This document shows positions 44,587-52,352 of a DNA stretch of 64,000 nucleotides, one piece after another (the stretch's first letter is position 1; each line of letters starts with the position of its first letter). The DNA lies in assembly GCF_900104575.1 (NCBI RefSeq), contig NZ_LT629731.1, forward strand, positions 3,643,557 through 3,707,556, given 5' to 3'. The notes beneath the pieces were generated by a model. The model made no database searches and was not told the DNA's origin. It was given only the letters and a program-made list of their open reading frames with translations. Source of the DNA: Bacillus tuaregi. Its GTDB lineage: Bacteria > Bacillota > Bacilli > Bacillales > Cytobacillaceae. A program made the position numbers and the translations under genes.

Positions 44587-45948
44587 TTATACGGAAGCTC
44601 CCTTTGATTCATTTTGCTGAGCAATTTCCTCTGCCCTAATCCTTCTGAATTCCTTCGTTTGAGCGACCACCACACCCGATAATGCAACGAGTCCAATTAA
44701 GTTTGGAATCGCCATTAAGGCATTAAAGATATCTGCAATTGTCCAGACTAAACCTAAATTCATGCCTGCACCGACTAAAACTGATAATATATACACAACT
44801 CGGTAGGCTGTAATAGATTGATCACCAAATAAATACTCAAAGCATTTCTCACCATAATAGGCCCAACCTAAAACAGTAGAATAAGCAAAAAAGATAATAC
44901 CAATTGTAACAATCCAACCTCCGCCAGGAAGCAAGGCAGCAAAAGACTCTGTTGTTAAGGCAGCTCCGGTTAAATCACCGTTACCAATATATAACCCACC
45001 CATAACCAAGGTGATTCCAGTAATGGAACATACAACAATCGTATCTAGAAATGTACCTGTCATCGAGATAAGCGCTTGACGACCCGGATGGTCCGTTTTT
45101 GCAGCCGCTGCCGCAATCGGCGCTGAACCCATACCTGCTTCATTGGAGAATACACCACGTGCTACCCCCCAGCGAATAACCGCTCCAATAGCCCCCCCGG
45201 CAACCGCCTGTCCTGTAAACGCATCTGTAAAAATAAGTCCCAAAGCAGAAGGCAACAAATTGACATTTAATAAGATGATAACTAGTCCACCAGCAACATA
45301 TAATACGGCCATGATTGGAACAAAAAATGAGGTTACTTTACCAATACTTTTAATTCCCCCTAGTATAACAAGGGCAGTGAATATCGTTAAAATAATTCCA
45401 GTAATCCAAGGATTTAATCCAAAGCTAGACTCTACAGCCGCAGCGACAGAGTTTGATTGTACAGAGCTTCCAATTCCAAAGGCAGCAATGGAACCAAACA
45501 GAGCAAATAGTACGGCCAACCACTTCCAACCCAGTCCTTTTTCAATAAAATACATCGGTCCGCCGGCCATTTGACCATTCTTTCCTACGACACGATATTT
45601 CACTGCAAGAATGGCCTCAGAGTATTTGGTCGCCATTCCTACAAGTGCTGTCACCCACATCCAGAAAACCGCTCCCGGTCCTCCAAGAACTACAGCGGTC
45701 GCAACCCCGGCTATATTTCCGGTACCAATCGTAGCAGCCAATGCAGTCATCAAGGATTGAAAATGAGAAATATCCCCTTCAGAGGTACGATCTTGTTTTT
45801 TAGTAAAAGCCAGCTTTAGTGCATAAGGCAAACTACTGAACTGATAAAACCCTAGACGGAAGGTAAGAAACAGCCCTGTTCCAACAATTAGAATAAGCGT
45901 CGGAGGACCCCAAACAATATCACTCAACTTGGTTAAAAACTCTGTCAT
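44587..45948 (-). CDS. Sodium/alanine(glycine/glutamine) symporter AlsT/AgcS
   Basis: This Na+-coupled amino acid symporter of the AGCS family has 453 aa and about ten to eleven TM segments. Family hallmarks: FQSLMTALAATIGTGNIAGVATA near residue 70, GGPMYFIEKGLG, and GVARGVFSNEAGMGSAPIAAAAA in the second half. ATG 45948 with GGTGG was chosen; a TTG at 45978 extends the frame without family support. It transports alanine, glycine or glutamine in characterised relatives; the substrate here is unknown. It is a single-gene unit. Confidence 0.92.
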   Translation of the reverse strand: MTEFLTKLSDIVWGPPTLILIVGTGLFLTFRLGFYQFSSLPYALKLAFTKKQDRTSEGDISHFQSLMTALAATIGTGNIAGVATAVVLGGPGAVFWMWVTALVGMATKYSEAILAVKYRVVGKNGQMAGGPMYFIEKGLGWKWLAVLFALFGSIAAFGIGSSVQSNSVAAAVESSFGLNPWITGIILTIFTALVILGGIKSIGKVTSFFVPIMAVLYVAGGLVIILLNVNLLPSALGLIFTDAFTGQAVAGGAIGAVIRWGVARGVFSNEAGMGSAPIAAAAAKTDHPGRQALISMTGTFLDTIVVCSITGITLVMGGLYIGNGDLTGAALTTESFAALLPGGGWIVTIGIIFFAYSTVLGWAYYGEKCFEYLFGDQSITAYRVVYILSVLVGAGMNLGLVWTIADIFNALMAIPNLIGLVALSGVVVAQTKEFRRIRAEEIAQQNESKGASV

Positions 45949-46233
45949 TCTTTCCACCAACCTCTCATTTTTATTCAACTATCTGTGTAGTCAAAGCTGT
46001 TATTCTAAGTATGGAAAAACAATCTAACGACTTAATTGATGAATCACCACCCTTTTATTTAATTTTCTGAATTTTAAATCTACTACAATTATATTTAAAC
46101 TTTCTATTAATAACAATAAATATATGCAATAATTAATATTATTGTTATATAACAGTTTAAATCATTTAAAATAAATATATAACACAAGTTATATTCAGTC
46201 AATTAATATATTATAAAATTTTTAAACAATATA
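45949..46233. other. Gene-free AT-rich region upstream of alsT-like gene
   Basis: About 285 nt of very AT-rich DNA lie between the divergently placed alsT start and the ywaC terminator. They must hold the alsT promoter, but several TATAAT-like sequences make a single choice unsafe. I see no open frame or repeat here. Confidence 0.4.
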
Positions 46234-46262
46234 AAAAAACGAGTAATAAATCACTCGTTTTT
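46234..46262 (-). terminator. Terminator after ywaC
   Basis: The stem AAAAACGAGT/ACTCGTTTTT with an 8-nt loop has a T run on the minus strand. Confidence 0.8.
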
Positions 46263-46293
46263 ACGTCAAAGACTTGATTTGTTTCCAAGTCTA

Positions 46294-46962
46294 CTAGTTT
46301 ATAAGATCAACTTCATCACGAATTCTTTTCATTTTTTCATCTAAATCATGTGCCGCCTCTGCTGCCATTTTTAATTCCTGTCGCAGCTCATCAGGTATTT
46401 CTTTATCAAATTTATAGTAAATCTTATGTTCTAAACTAGCCCAAAAATCCATGGCAATGGTTCGAATCTGAATTTCTACTTTCACCTTTTTCACATGATT
46501 AGATAGAAAGACAGGTATTTCAACGATTAAATGGAGGCTTTTATAACCATTGGCTTTTGGCTGTTTTATATAATCCTTGACTCGTATGACTTCGATATCA
46601 TCCTGTCTGCTAATCGCCTCGAATAGAGTATAAATATCGGAAATAAAAGAACAGGTAATTCGGACACCCGCAATATCATGAATATGCTCAAGTGCATGAC
46701 CAATTGTAATGTCCAATCCCTTTCGCTTTAGCTTCTTGACAATACTTGCCGGACTTTTAATTCTAGATTTCATATGCTCAATCGGATTATGGTTATGAAT
46801 ATGCTGATATTCTTCATTTAGTATATTTAGCTTCGTATTGATTTCATCAAGGGCAAACTTGTAAACAAAAAGCTGTTCTTTCCATTCAGTCAGATTGGAT
46901 TGCAGATTCTCAGCTTCAAATATTTTCTTCTTCAGTAATCCCATTTCTTCTGTTGGTATCAT
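46294..46962 (-). CDS. ywaC: Small alarmone (p)ppGpp synthetase, YwaC/SasA (RelP) type
   Basis: This 222-aa single-domain RelA/SpoT-type synthetase makes (p)ppGpp or pGpp from ATP and GDP/GTP and has no hydrolase or regulatory domain. It resembles B. subtilis YwaC throughout: WKEQLFVYKFALDEINTKL, HNPIEHMKSRIKSPASIVKKL, HIHDIAGVRITCSFISDIY, KANGYKSLHLI and EIQIRTIAMDFWASLEHKIYYK. ATG 46962 overlaps the stop of a 35-aa ORF (TGATG); a TTG at 46965 is the alternative. YwaC is induced by cell-envelope stress in B. subtilis; here a plain sigma-A promoter is evident. Confidence 0.93.
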   Translation of the reverse strand: MIPTEEMGLLKKKIFEAENLQSNLTEWKEQLFVYKFALDEINTKLNILNEEYQHIHNHNPIEHMKSRIKSPASIVKKLKRKGLDITIGHALEHIHDIAGVRITCSFISDIYTLFEAISRQDDIEVIRVKDYIKQPKANGYKSLHLIVEIPVFLSNHVKKVKVEIQIRTIAMDFWASLEHKIYYKFDKEIPDELRQELKMAAEAAHDLDEKMKRIRDEVDLIN

Positions 46963-47069
46963 CAAGGTTGATAGGTCTCCTTTGGTTTCCTGTATACTTT
47001 TTCAGCATTAACACCAAGCTGTCTTAATACCTCTATAATTTGATCAATCGTTTTCAAATTACTCTCCAT
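46962..47069 (-). CDS. 35-aa ORF translationally coupled to ywaC
   Basis: An ATG-started frame at 47069 encodes MESNLKTIDQIIEVLRQLG and continues to a Pro-rich end YRKPKETYQP; its TGA overlaps the ywaC ATG by one base. The product is a short amphipathic helix without signal peptide. Its own ribosome binding site is poor (AAGGG is too close to the ATG). It lies about 20 nt after the predicted transcription start, so it is the first frame on the mRNA. It may be a real micro-protein, a leader that gates ywaC translation, or chance. I do not recognise it. Confidence 0.45.
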   Translation of the reverse strand: MESNLKTIDQIIEVLRQLGVNAEKVYRKPKETYQP

Positions 47070-47092
47070 CCCTTATGAACGTCTTCCATTTC

Positions 47093-47121
47093 AGTATATA
47101 ATAATATGACCAGTCAGTCAA
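47093..47121 (-). promoter_or_regulatory. Sigma-A promoter of ywaC with overlapping inverted repeat
   Basis: On the minus strand TTGACT (47116-47121) and TATACT (47093-47098) are separated by exactly 17 bp. TGACTGACTGGTCA, an imperfect palindrome with TGAC/GTCA ends, overlaps the -35 and could be an operator (TetR-like in style). Confidence 0.7.
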
Positions 47122-47162
47122 AAGGAAAAAGGAAGACTGATAATAAGGCCTCCTTTTTCCTT
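47122..47162 (-). terminator. Terminator after the ABC exporter pair
   Basis: The stem AAGGAAAAAGGA/TCCTTTTTCCTT with partial inner pairing ends in TTTT on the minus strand, immediately before the ywaC promoter. Confidence 0.78.
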
Positions 47163-47167
47163 AATAA

Positions 47168-48982
47168 TTAACCTTGACCATGCAGTCTATAGTAAAATCC
47201 TTTTCTTTCCAGTAGTTCCTCATGTGAGCCACGCTCCAAGATTTCTCCTTCTGATAAAACAAGGATTTGATCAGCCCTTCTGATGGTATTAAGTCGATGA
47301 GCCACAACAAAACTTGTCCTTCCCCTCATGAGGCGTCCCATAGCTTCTTGAATCCGCCATTCTGTGACAGTATCAATGCTACTTGTCGCTTCATCTAGAA
47401 TCAATATAACGGGATCGGCTAGCACTGCTCTAGCAATCGATAAAAGCTGTTTCTGACCTTGACTGATTCCTCCTCCATCCTGCTTCAAAATAGTATCATA
47501 TTGGTTCGGAAGCTTCATGATAAAGGAGTGGGCATTGGCGGCCTGTGCTGCTTCAATAACCTCTTCGTCAGTTGCATTCAGGCGGCCAAAGCGAATATTT
47601 TCCCGTATAGTCCCTTCAAATAGATAGGAGTCCTGAAGTACAAACGCCATTGATCTTCGCAGACTTTCCCTTGTCACACTTTTAATCTCATGACCATCAA
47701 TCAAAATATTGCCGCTCTCTGCGTCGTAAAAACGCGAGAGTAAATTAATTATCGTTGATTTTCCCGCTCCGGTAGGACCAACTAGAGCAATTGTTTCACC
47801 CTTTGAAGCCGTAAAGGTCACATTTCGAATCGTTTGACTTCCCTCTTTATAGGAAAAAGTTACGTTACAAAATTCAATTTCTCCCTGGACATTCGTAAGG
47901 GATACTGCCTTCCCTTCATCAACTGACTCCACTTCTTGCTCGAGAATTTCAAACACACGTTCTGCACCCGCTACGGCGGATAATAAGGTATTAAACTGAT
48001 TGGCCAGGTCATTTAGAGGCCTAGTGAATTGTCTTGCATATTCGGTAAAAATCACTATCGTCCCAATCGTGACATCCCCTCTTATCGCCAGAACTCCCCC
48101 GACTGCTGCAACCACTGCAAAGCTAAGATTATTTAAGACGTTCATCAGCTTTGGAATGAATCCTGAATAGGCCTGTGACCAGTAGCCTGTAGACTTTAGC
48201 TGTTCACTTTTTTCAGCAAAATCCTCCAGTACACGTTGCTCCTGTGAGAAGGCTTTGACAATTTTCTGTCCGGAAATCGATTCTTCAATAAAACCGTTTA
48301 ATTCACCAAGATGTCGTTGTTGCTCCTTGAACAGCCTGCCGGTACGGTTCGTAATCCACTTCATTCCGATATACATTAATGGCACTATAATCAATGTCAC
48401 CATTGTTAACATTGGACTTAGAAAAAGCATGACAAGAATGGTACCTGTCAATGTTAGGATACTTGATAGAATTTGGATAAAAGAGCTGTTCAACGTAGAA
48501 CTAACATTTTCAAGATCATTGGTAACCCTGCTCATTAATTCTCCATGCTTCTTACTATCGAAAAAAGAAATCGGCAGCTTATGTAAGTGCATAAAAAGCT
48601 CTGTTCTCATAGTCAAGACTGTTTTTTGCGCTATCCCAATCATCCAATAATTTTGCAGCCATAGAGAAAGGGAATGCATGGCGTAAATAAACAAGAGAAA
48701 GGCTATTACGGTAAGAAGTCCAGCCAGACTGCTTGAAACAATATATTCGTCGATTGCCCTTCCTAATAGAAAAGGACCGAAGAGGCCAAGAGATGAACTA
48801 AGTATGACCATAAAGATAACGAGCAGTAATAGACTCTTATGGACGATAAGATAGTCCCATAACTTCTTCAATGTACCCTGCCAGTCATTTATAGAAGCCG
48901 TTCTTTTTCTTGTCTTTTTTCTTTTCTCCAAATTCAATTCTATTTTTTTATACTGAAATGGTTTACTGAGCTCCTTGAACAT
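47168..48982 (-). CDS. ABC exporter half-transporter, second subunit (catalytic Glu intact)
   Basis: This 604-aa half transporter fuses a six-TM domain (about 40-330) to an ATPase (about 360-600). Walker A GPTGAGKST and Walker B VILILDEATSSID with the catalytic Glu are intact, but the signature is ISQGQKQ rather than LSGGQ. Its start overlaps the end of the partner gene by 20 nt. The two proteins should form a heterodimeric multidrug/lipid-type exporter like BmrCD or B. subtilis YfiBC (YfiC is of the same length). Substrate unknown. Confidence 0.88.
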   Translation of the reverse strand: MFKELSKPFQYKKIELNLEKRKKTRKRTASINDWQGTLKKLWDYLIVHKSLLLLVIFMVILSSSLGLFGPFLLGRAIDEYIVSSSLAGLLTVIAFLLFIYAMHSLSLWLQNYWMIGIAQKTVLTMRTELFMHLHKLPISFFDSKKHGELMSRVTNDLENVSSTLNSSFIQILSSILTLTGTILVMLFLSPMLTMVTLIIVPLMYIGMKWITNRTGRLFKEQQRHLGELNGFIEESISGQKIVKAFSQEQRVLEDFAEKSEQLKSTGYWSQAYSGFIPKLMNVLNNLSFAVVAAVGGVLAIRGDVTIGTIVIFTEYARQFTRPLNDLANQFNTLLSAVAGAERVFEILEQEVESVDEGKAVSLTNVQGEIEFCNVTFSYKEGSQTIRNVTFTASKGETIALVGPTGAGKSTIINLLSRFYDAESGNILIDGHEIKSVTRESLRRSMAFVLQDSYLFEGTIRENIRFGRLNATDEEVIEAAQAANAHSFIMKLPNQYDTILKQDGGGISQGQKQLLSIARAVLADPVILILDEATSSIDTVTEWRIQEAMGRLMRGRTSFVVAHRLNTIRRADQILVLSEGEILERGSHEELLERKGFYYRLHGQG

Positions 48983-50699
48983 CCTTTAACCTCCCTTCCT
49001 CTAATTGTGTTTGATAAATATTTTGATATAGAGGAGATGATGCTAATAAGGATTCATGGCTTCCCTTTGCAAGCAGCCTGCCATCCTCAAGCAGTAATAC
49101 CATATCAGCATTAAGAGCTGTACTAATTTTTTGCGTAACAATTAAAGTCGTACAATCATATGATTCAATAGCCTCTAACAGCTTCCTTTCCGTTTGAAGG
49201 TCTAATGCACTTGTACTATCATCAAGCAATAATATTCTCGGTTTTCTGATAAGAGCTCTGGCAATGGAAAGACGCTGCTTTTGACCTCCGGATAGATTGA
49301 CACCTTTTTGTCCAAGCATTGTCTCATACTTGTCAGGCAGTTGACTTATGGTCTCATGAATTTGGGCATTTTTCGCAGCTAATACCATTTCTTCCATGCT
49401 AGCATCTTTTTTTCCCCATAATAAATTTTCCTTAATCGTTCCCGTAAAAAGCAGAGATTCCTGAGGGACATAGCCAATCTGCATCCGGAGCTGCTTCATG
49501 CTATATTCAGATATATTTCTGTCATCAATTAGCACCTCCCCTTCATCAGCATCATATAGCCTCGGAATCAGCTGGAATAATGAGGTTTTTCCAGAGCCTG
49601 TCGCTCCCAAAACTGCAACGGTTTGCTTTGGCTTTACCACAAAGGAGAGATTTTCAATGACCGGTACAGCTTTATCGTAACGAAATGAAACAGAGCGAAA
49701 TTCAATTTTTCCTTTCAGTAGGTCAAGCCCTTCTATCCGGCTTTCATCGTTTTGATCATGTCGTTCATTTAATACCTCTGAAACCCTGTCTGCCGATGCC
49801 CTAAAACGAGAAAAAGCAGTTATGATAAAGGATAGAACCGATAACGATGAGGTAATCCTTAAGGCATAATTGATAACAGCTACAACCTCTCCGATTTTGG
49901 CTCCGCCTTGGTTTATTTCAGCCCTGCCAAACCATAACAGCCCCAAAATACTAACGTTCATGACAAATAAAAGAACAGGCATAATTGTTTCCATAAATCT
50001 TAAAGCCTTGGATGTTTTCTCCATCAATTGTGAGCTTTGCTGATTAAAACGTTTGGATTCATGTTTATGGCGAATAAATGCTTTAATTAATCTCATTGCT
50101 GTTAAATTCTCTCGCATTACCCCATTTACTTTATCAAGCTTCTTCTGAACTTCAGCAAACTGTTTTCTTCCTTTATGTAATATAAAGACAAGAAACAAAA
50201 ACACAAATGGAACAGTTAGAATGAGAATGAGAGCTAGCCTTGCATTGACAACAAACGCCATAATCATCGCTCCCATTATCAGTAATGGTGCCCTCATCAT
50301 GATTCGTAGCCCCATAAAAACGGTATGCTGAAGCTGTGTCACATCATTTGTTAATCGAGTTATAAGAGAAGAGGTCGCGAATTGATTCAAATTAGAAAAT
50401 GAAAACCGCTGAATCTTTTCGTACAATTCGCTACGAATATCATATCCATAGCTTTGGCTGACATGAGACGCAAAAAAGGAGTTTGTAACCCCTGCTGTAA
50501 AGGAAAGAAGCGAAATCCCAATCATGATACCTCCCCAAACTAATACAACAGAAAGCTCCCCCTTTAATATTCCTTCATCTATAACCTTTGCCATTAAAAA
50601 GGGCTGTAGCAGCTCTACAGTCAGTTCAATCAGCATTAAAAATAAAGCGGCAGCTGCCGGAATACGATAGGGCTTTAAAAATGATAAAACACTTGCCAT
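48963..50699 (-). CDS. ABC exporter half-transporter, first subunit (degenerate Walker B)
   Basis: This 578-aa half transporter has an N-terminal six-TM domain and C-terminal ATPase. Walker A is GATGSGKTS and the signature LSGGQKQRLSIARAL is canonical, but Walker B reads ILLLDDSTSALD, with Asp where the catalytic Glu should be. Combined with the ISQGQ signature of the partner, this gives one competent and one degenerate ATP site, the usual state of heterodimeric exporters. It is first gene of the two-gene operon and diverges from the MFS gene. Confidence 0.88.
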   Translation of the reverse strand: MASVLSFLKPYRIPAAAALFLMLIELTVELLQPFLMAKVIDEGILKGELSVVLVWGGIMIGISLLSFTAGVTNSFFASHVSQSYGYDIRSELYEKIQRFSFSNLNQFATSSLITRLTNDVTQLQHTVFMGLRIMMRAPLLIMGAMIMAFVVNARLALILILTVPFVFLFLVFILHKGRKQFAEVQKKLDKVNGVMRENLTAMRLIKAFIRHKHESKRFNQQSSQLMEKTSKALRFMETIMPVLLFVMNVSILGLLWFGRAEINQGGAKIGEVVAVINYALRITSSLSVLSFIITAFSRFRASADRVSEVLNERHDQNDESRIEGLDLLKGKIEFRSVSFRYDKAVPVIENLSFVVKPKQTVAVLGATGSGKTSLFQLIPRLYDADEGEVLIDDRNISEYSMKQLRMQIGYVPQESLLFTGTIKENLLWGKKDASMEEMVLAAKNAQIHETISQLPDKYETMLGQKGVNLSGGQKQRLSIARALIRKPRILLLDDSTSALDLQTERKLLEAIESYDCTTLIVTQKISTALNADMVLLLEDGRLLAKGSHESLLASSPLYQNIYQTQLEEGRLKDVQGAQ

Positions 50700-50903
50700 G
50701 ATAAGCCTCCTAAAAATGATACTACTTTACATTCTTTGAACCGTAGCAATAATATTTATTTTGATGATACACGTTTTCTGAATATTATTAAAACATTTTA
50801 TCCTACGGGAATGTTAATTCCTTCATTTTTTCTACTAAATGAACTATCATATTAAATATATATTTAGCTTTACGAAATATTCGAGGAAAGAAGTGTTTAT
50901 AGA

Positions 50904-52127
50904 ATGCTAGAGGAAAAGCAAGCTATCCGTAATCTGAGGATTATGTGGTTTGCAAACTTTTTTGTTGGTGCAAGTATGACGATGGTACTCCCTTTTCTTT
51001 CATTATTAATTGAAACCTTTGGAGATCACTCTTCAACCTATGTACAGCATTGGGCAGGATGGACATTTGCTGTTACATTTGTCACGGCATTTATCTTTGC
51101 ACCCATTTGGGGAAGAATTGGGGATCAATACGGTCGCAAGAAAATCCTTATTTTCTCTGGCTTGGGACTAGCAGCCTCCCTTTTTCTAATGGGTTTCGTT
51201 TCATCCGTTTGGGAATTATTTATCCTGAGATTTTTTACCGGTATTTTCACCGGTTTTATCCCCATGTCACAGGCTTATATTTCAACACAAACACCTAAAG
51301 AAAAAGCTGGGAAGGTGCTTGGTACCTTACAAACTGGTAACATTACAGGGAGCTTAATGGGACCACTACTGGGGGGAGTGCTTGCAGATTCTATCGGCTT
51401 TGCAGCAACCTTTCAAACAACCTCCTTCAGTATTATTATTTCTGTCATTCTGGTATTGACAACAAAGGAATTTAAATTAAAAGCAAAGTCCGATGAAAAG
51501 AAGAGTTATTCAAGCAAGGAAGTCTTAAGCCATATTATTCATAATCCAGTTATGATTACCGTTTTGCTTTTATCCACTCTAATTCAGGTCGCAAATTTTA
51601 GTATTCAGCCGATTCTCTCCTTATTTGTCAATGAATTACATGGTGCCGCTAACTTAGCCTTTTTCTCTGGTTTGGCTTTTTCCTTAACCGGACTAGGAAA
51701 TTTATTGATGGCACGAAAATGGGGAAGTATTGGCGACCAATTTGGACATCTCAAACTGTTGGTTATTCTTTTATTTGTGACTGGTCTCATTTATTTGCCT
51801 GGAGCCTTTATTACTGAATATTGGCAGCTTCTGATTATTCGTTTTGTGCTTGGAGCTGCAATGGGCGGTCTGATTCCATTAAGGGTTGCCTATATTCGCC
51901 GAGAAGCCCCCATTGCTATGCAGGGTGAAGTACTTGGTTATAATACAAGTTTGCAATTCCTTGGGAATATGATTGGACCTGCTATAGGTGGAATTATTTC
52001 AGGCTATTTTGGATTTTCGTCCGTCTTTATCACGACAAGTGTACTATTGATAATATGTGGATTCATTTTATTAACCTCTATCCGCAGACAAATGAAGGCC
52101 ATGAACCCATCGGTTAGAGTAAGCTAA
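50904..52127 (+). CDS. MFS drug:H+ antiporter family transporter
   Basis: This 407-aa major facilitator protein has 12 predicted TM segments. The loop 2-3 motif is FAPIWGRIGDQYGRKKIL (motif A), and motif C-like GNITGSLMGPLLGGVLAD lies in TM5, the signature of drug/proton antiporters (DHA1). A second motif A-like MARKWGSIGDQFGHLKLL follows in the second half. It resembles MdtG/YttB-type proteins. Substrate unknown. It is encoded divergently from the ABC exporter pair, with about 200 nt between. Confidence 0.85.
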   Translation: MLEEKQAIRNLRIMWFANFFVGASMTMVLPFLSLLIETFGDHSSTYVQHWAGWTFAVTFVTAFIFAPIWGRIGDQYGRKKILIFSGLGLAASLFLMGFVSSVWELFILRFFTGIFTGFIPMSQAYISTQTPKEKAGKVLGTLQTGNITGSLMGPLLGGVLADSIGFAATFQTTSFSIIISVILVLTTKEFKLKAKSDEKKSYSSKEVLSHIIHNPVMITVLLLSTLIQVANFSIQPILSLFVNELHGAANLAFFSGLAFSLTGLGNLLMARKWGSIGDQFGHLKLLVILLFVTGLIYLPGAFITEYWQLLIIRFVLGAAMGGLIPLRVAYIRREAPIAMQGEVLGYNTSLQFLGNMIGPAIGGIISGYFGFSSVFITTSVLLIICGFILLTSIRRQMKAMNPSVRVS

Positions 52128-52146
52128 GTTCATAGATAATAACATT

Positions 52147-52188
52147 GAGGGACTAATGTGGAATGCTCCTAAATTAGTTCCTCTTTTC
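52147..52188 (+). terminator. Terminator after the MFS gene
   Basis: An 11-bp stem GAGGGACTAAT/ATTAGTTCCTC (52147-52157 with 52173-52183, one G-T pair) is followed by TTTTCT. Confidence 0.78.
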
Positions 52189-52269
52189 TATGAATTTCTA
52201 TCAAACTATTGATACTGTGATATATGTTACTTTTTCCTCTTTATTATTCATTATTTATCCATGAGATTT

Positions 52270-52291
52270 TGTAAGCGATTTCATTTATAAT
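52270..52291 (+). promoter_or_regulatory. adhE promoter with cre site in the core region
   Basis: TGTAAGCGATTTCA (52270-52283) matches the cre consensus TGWAANCGNTNWCA at all 14 positions. It ends 2 bp before a perfect TATAAT (52286-52291). The predicted start is near 52298, so bound CcpA would cover about -28 to -15 and block RNA polymerase. No good Rex site was found. Confidence 0.75.
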
Positions 52292-52352
52292 TAGGACTGT
52301 ACCAAAGAATAGAAATCTTCAGAAAAGCATCCATTAATTAGGGGGTTTTGTC

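Noticed and set aside
52215-52240. Rex or Fnr site upstream of adhE (TGTGATATATGTTACT)
   Set aside because: The second half deviates from TCACA at more than one position, and Rex needs TTGTGAA/TTCACAA ends, which are absent.
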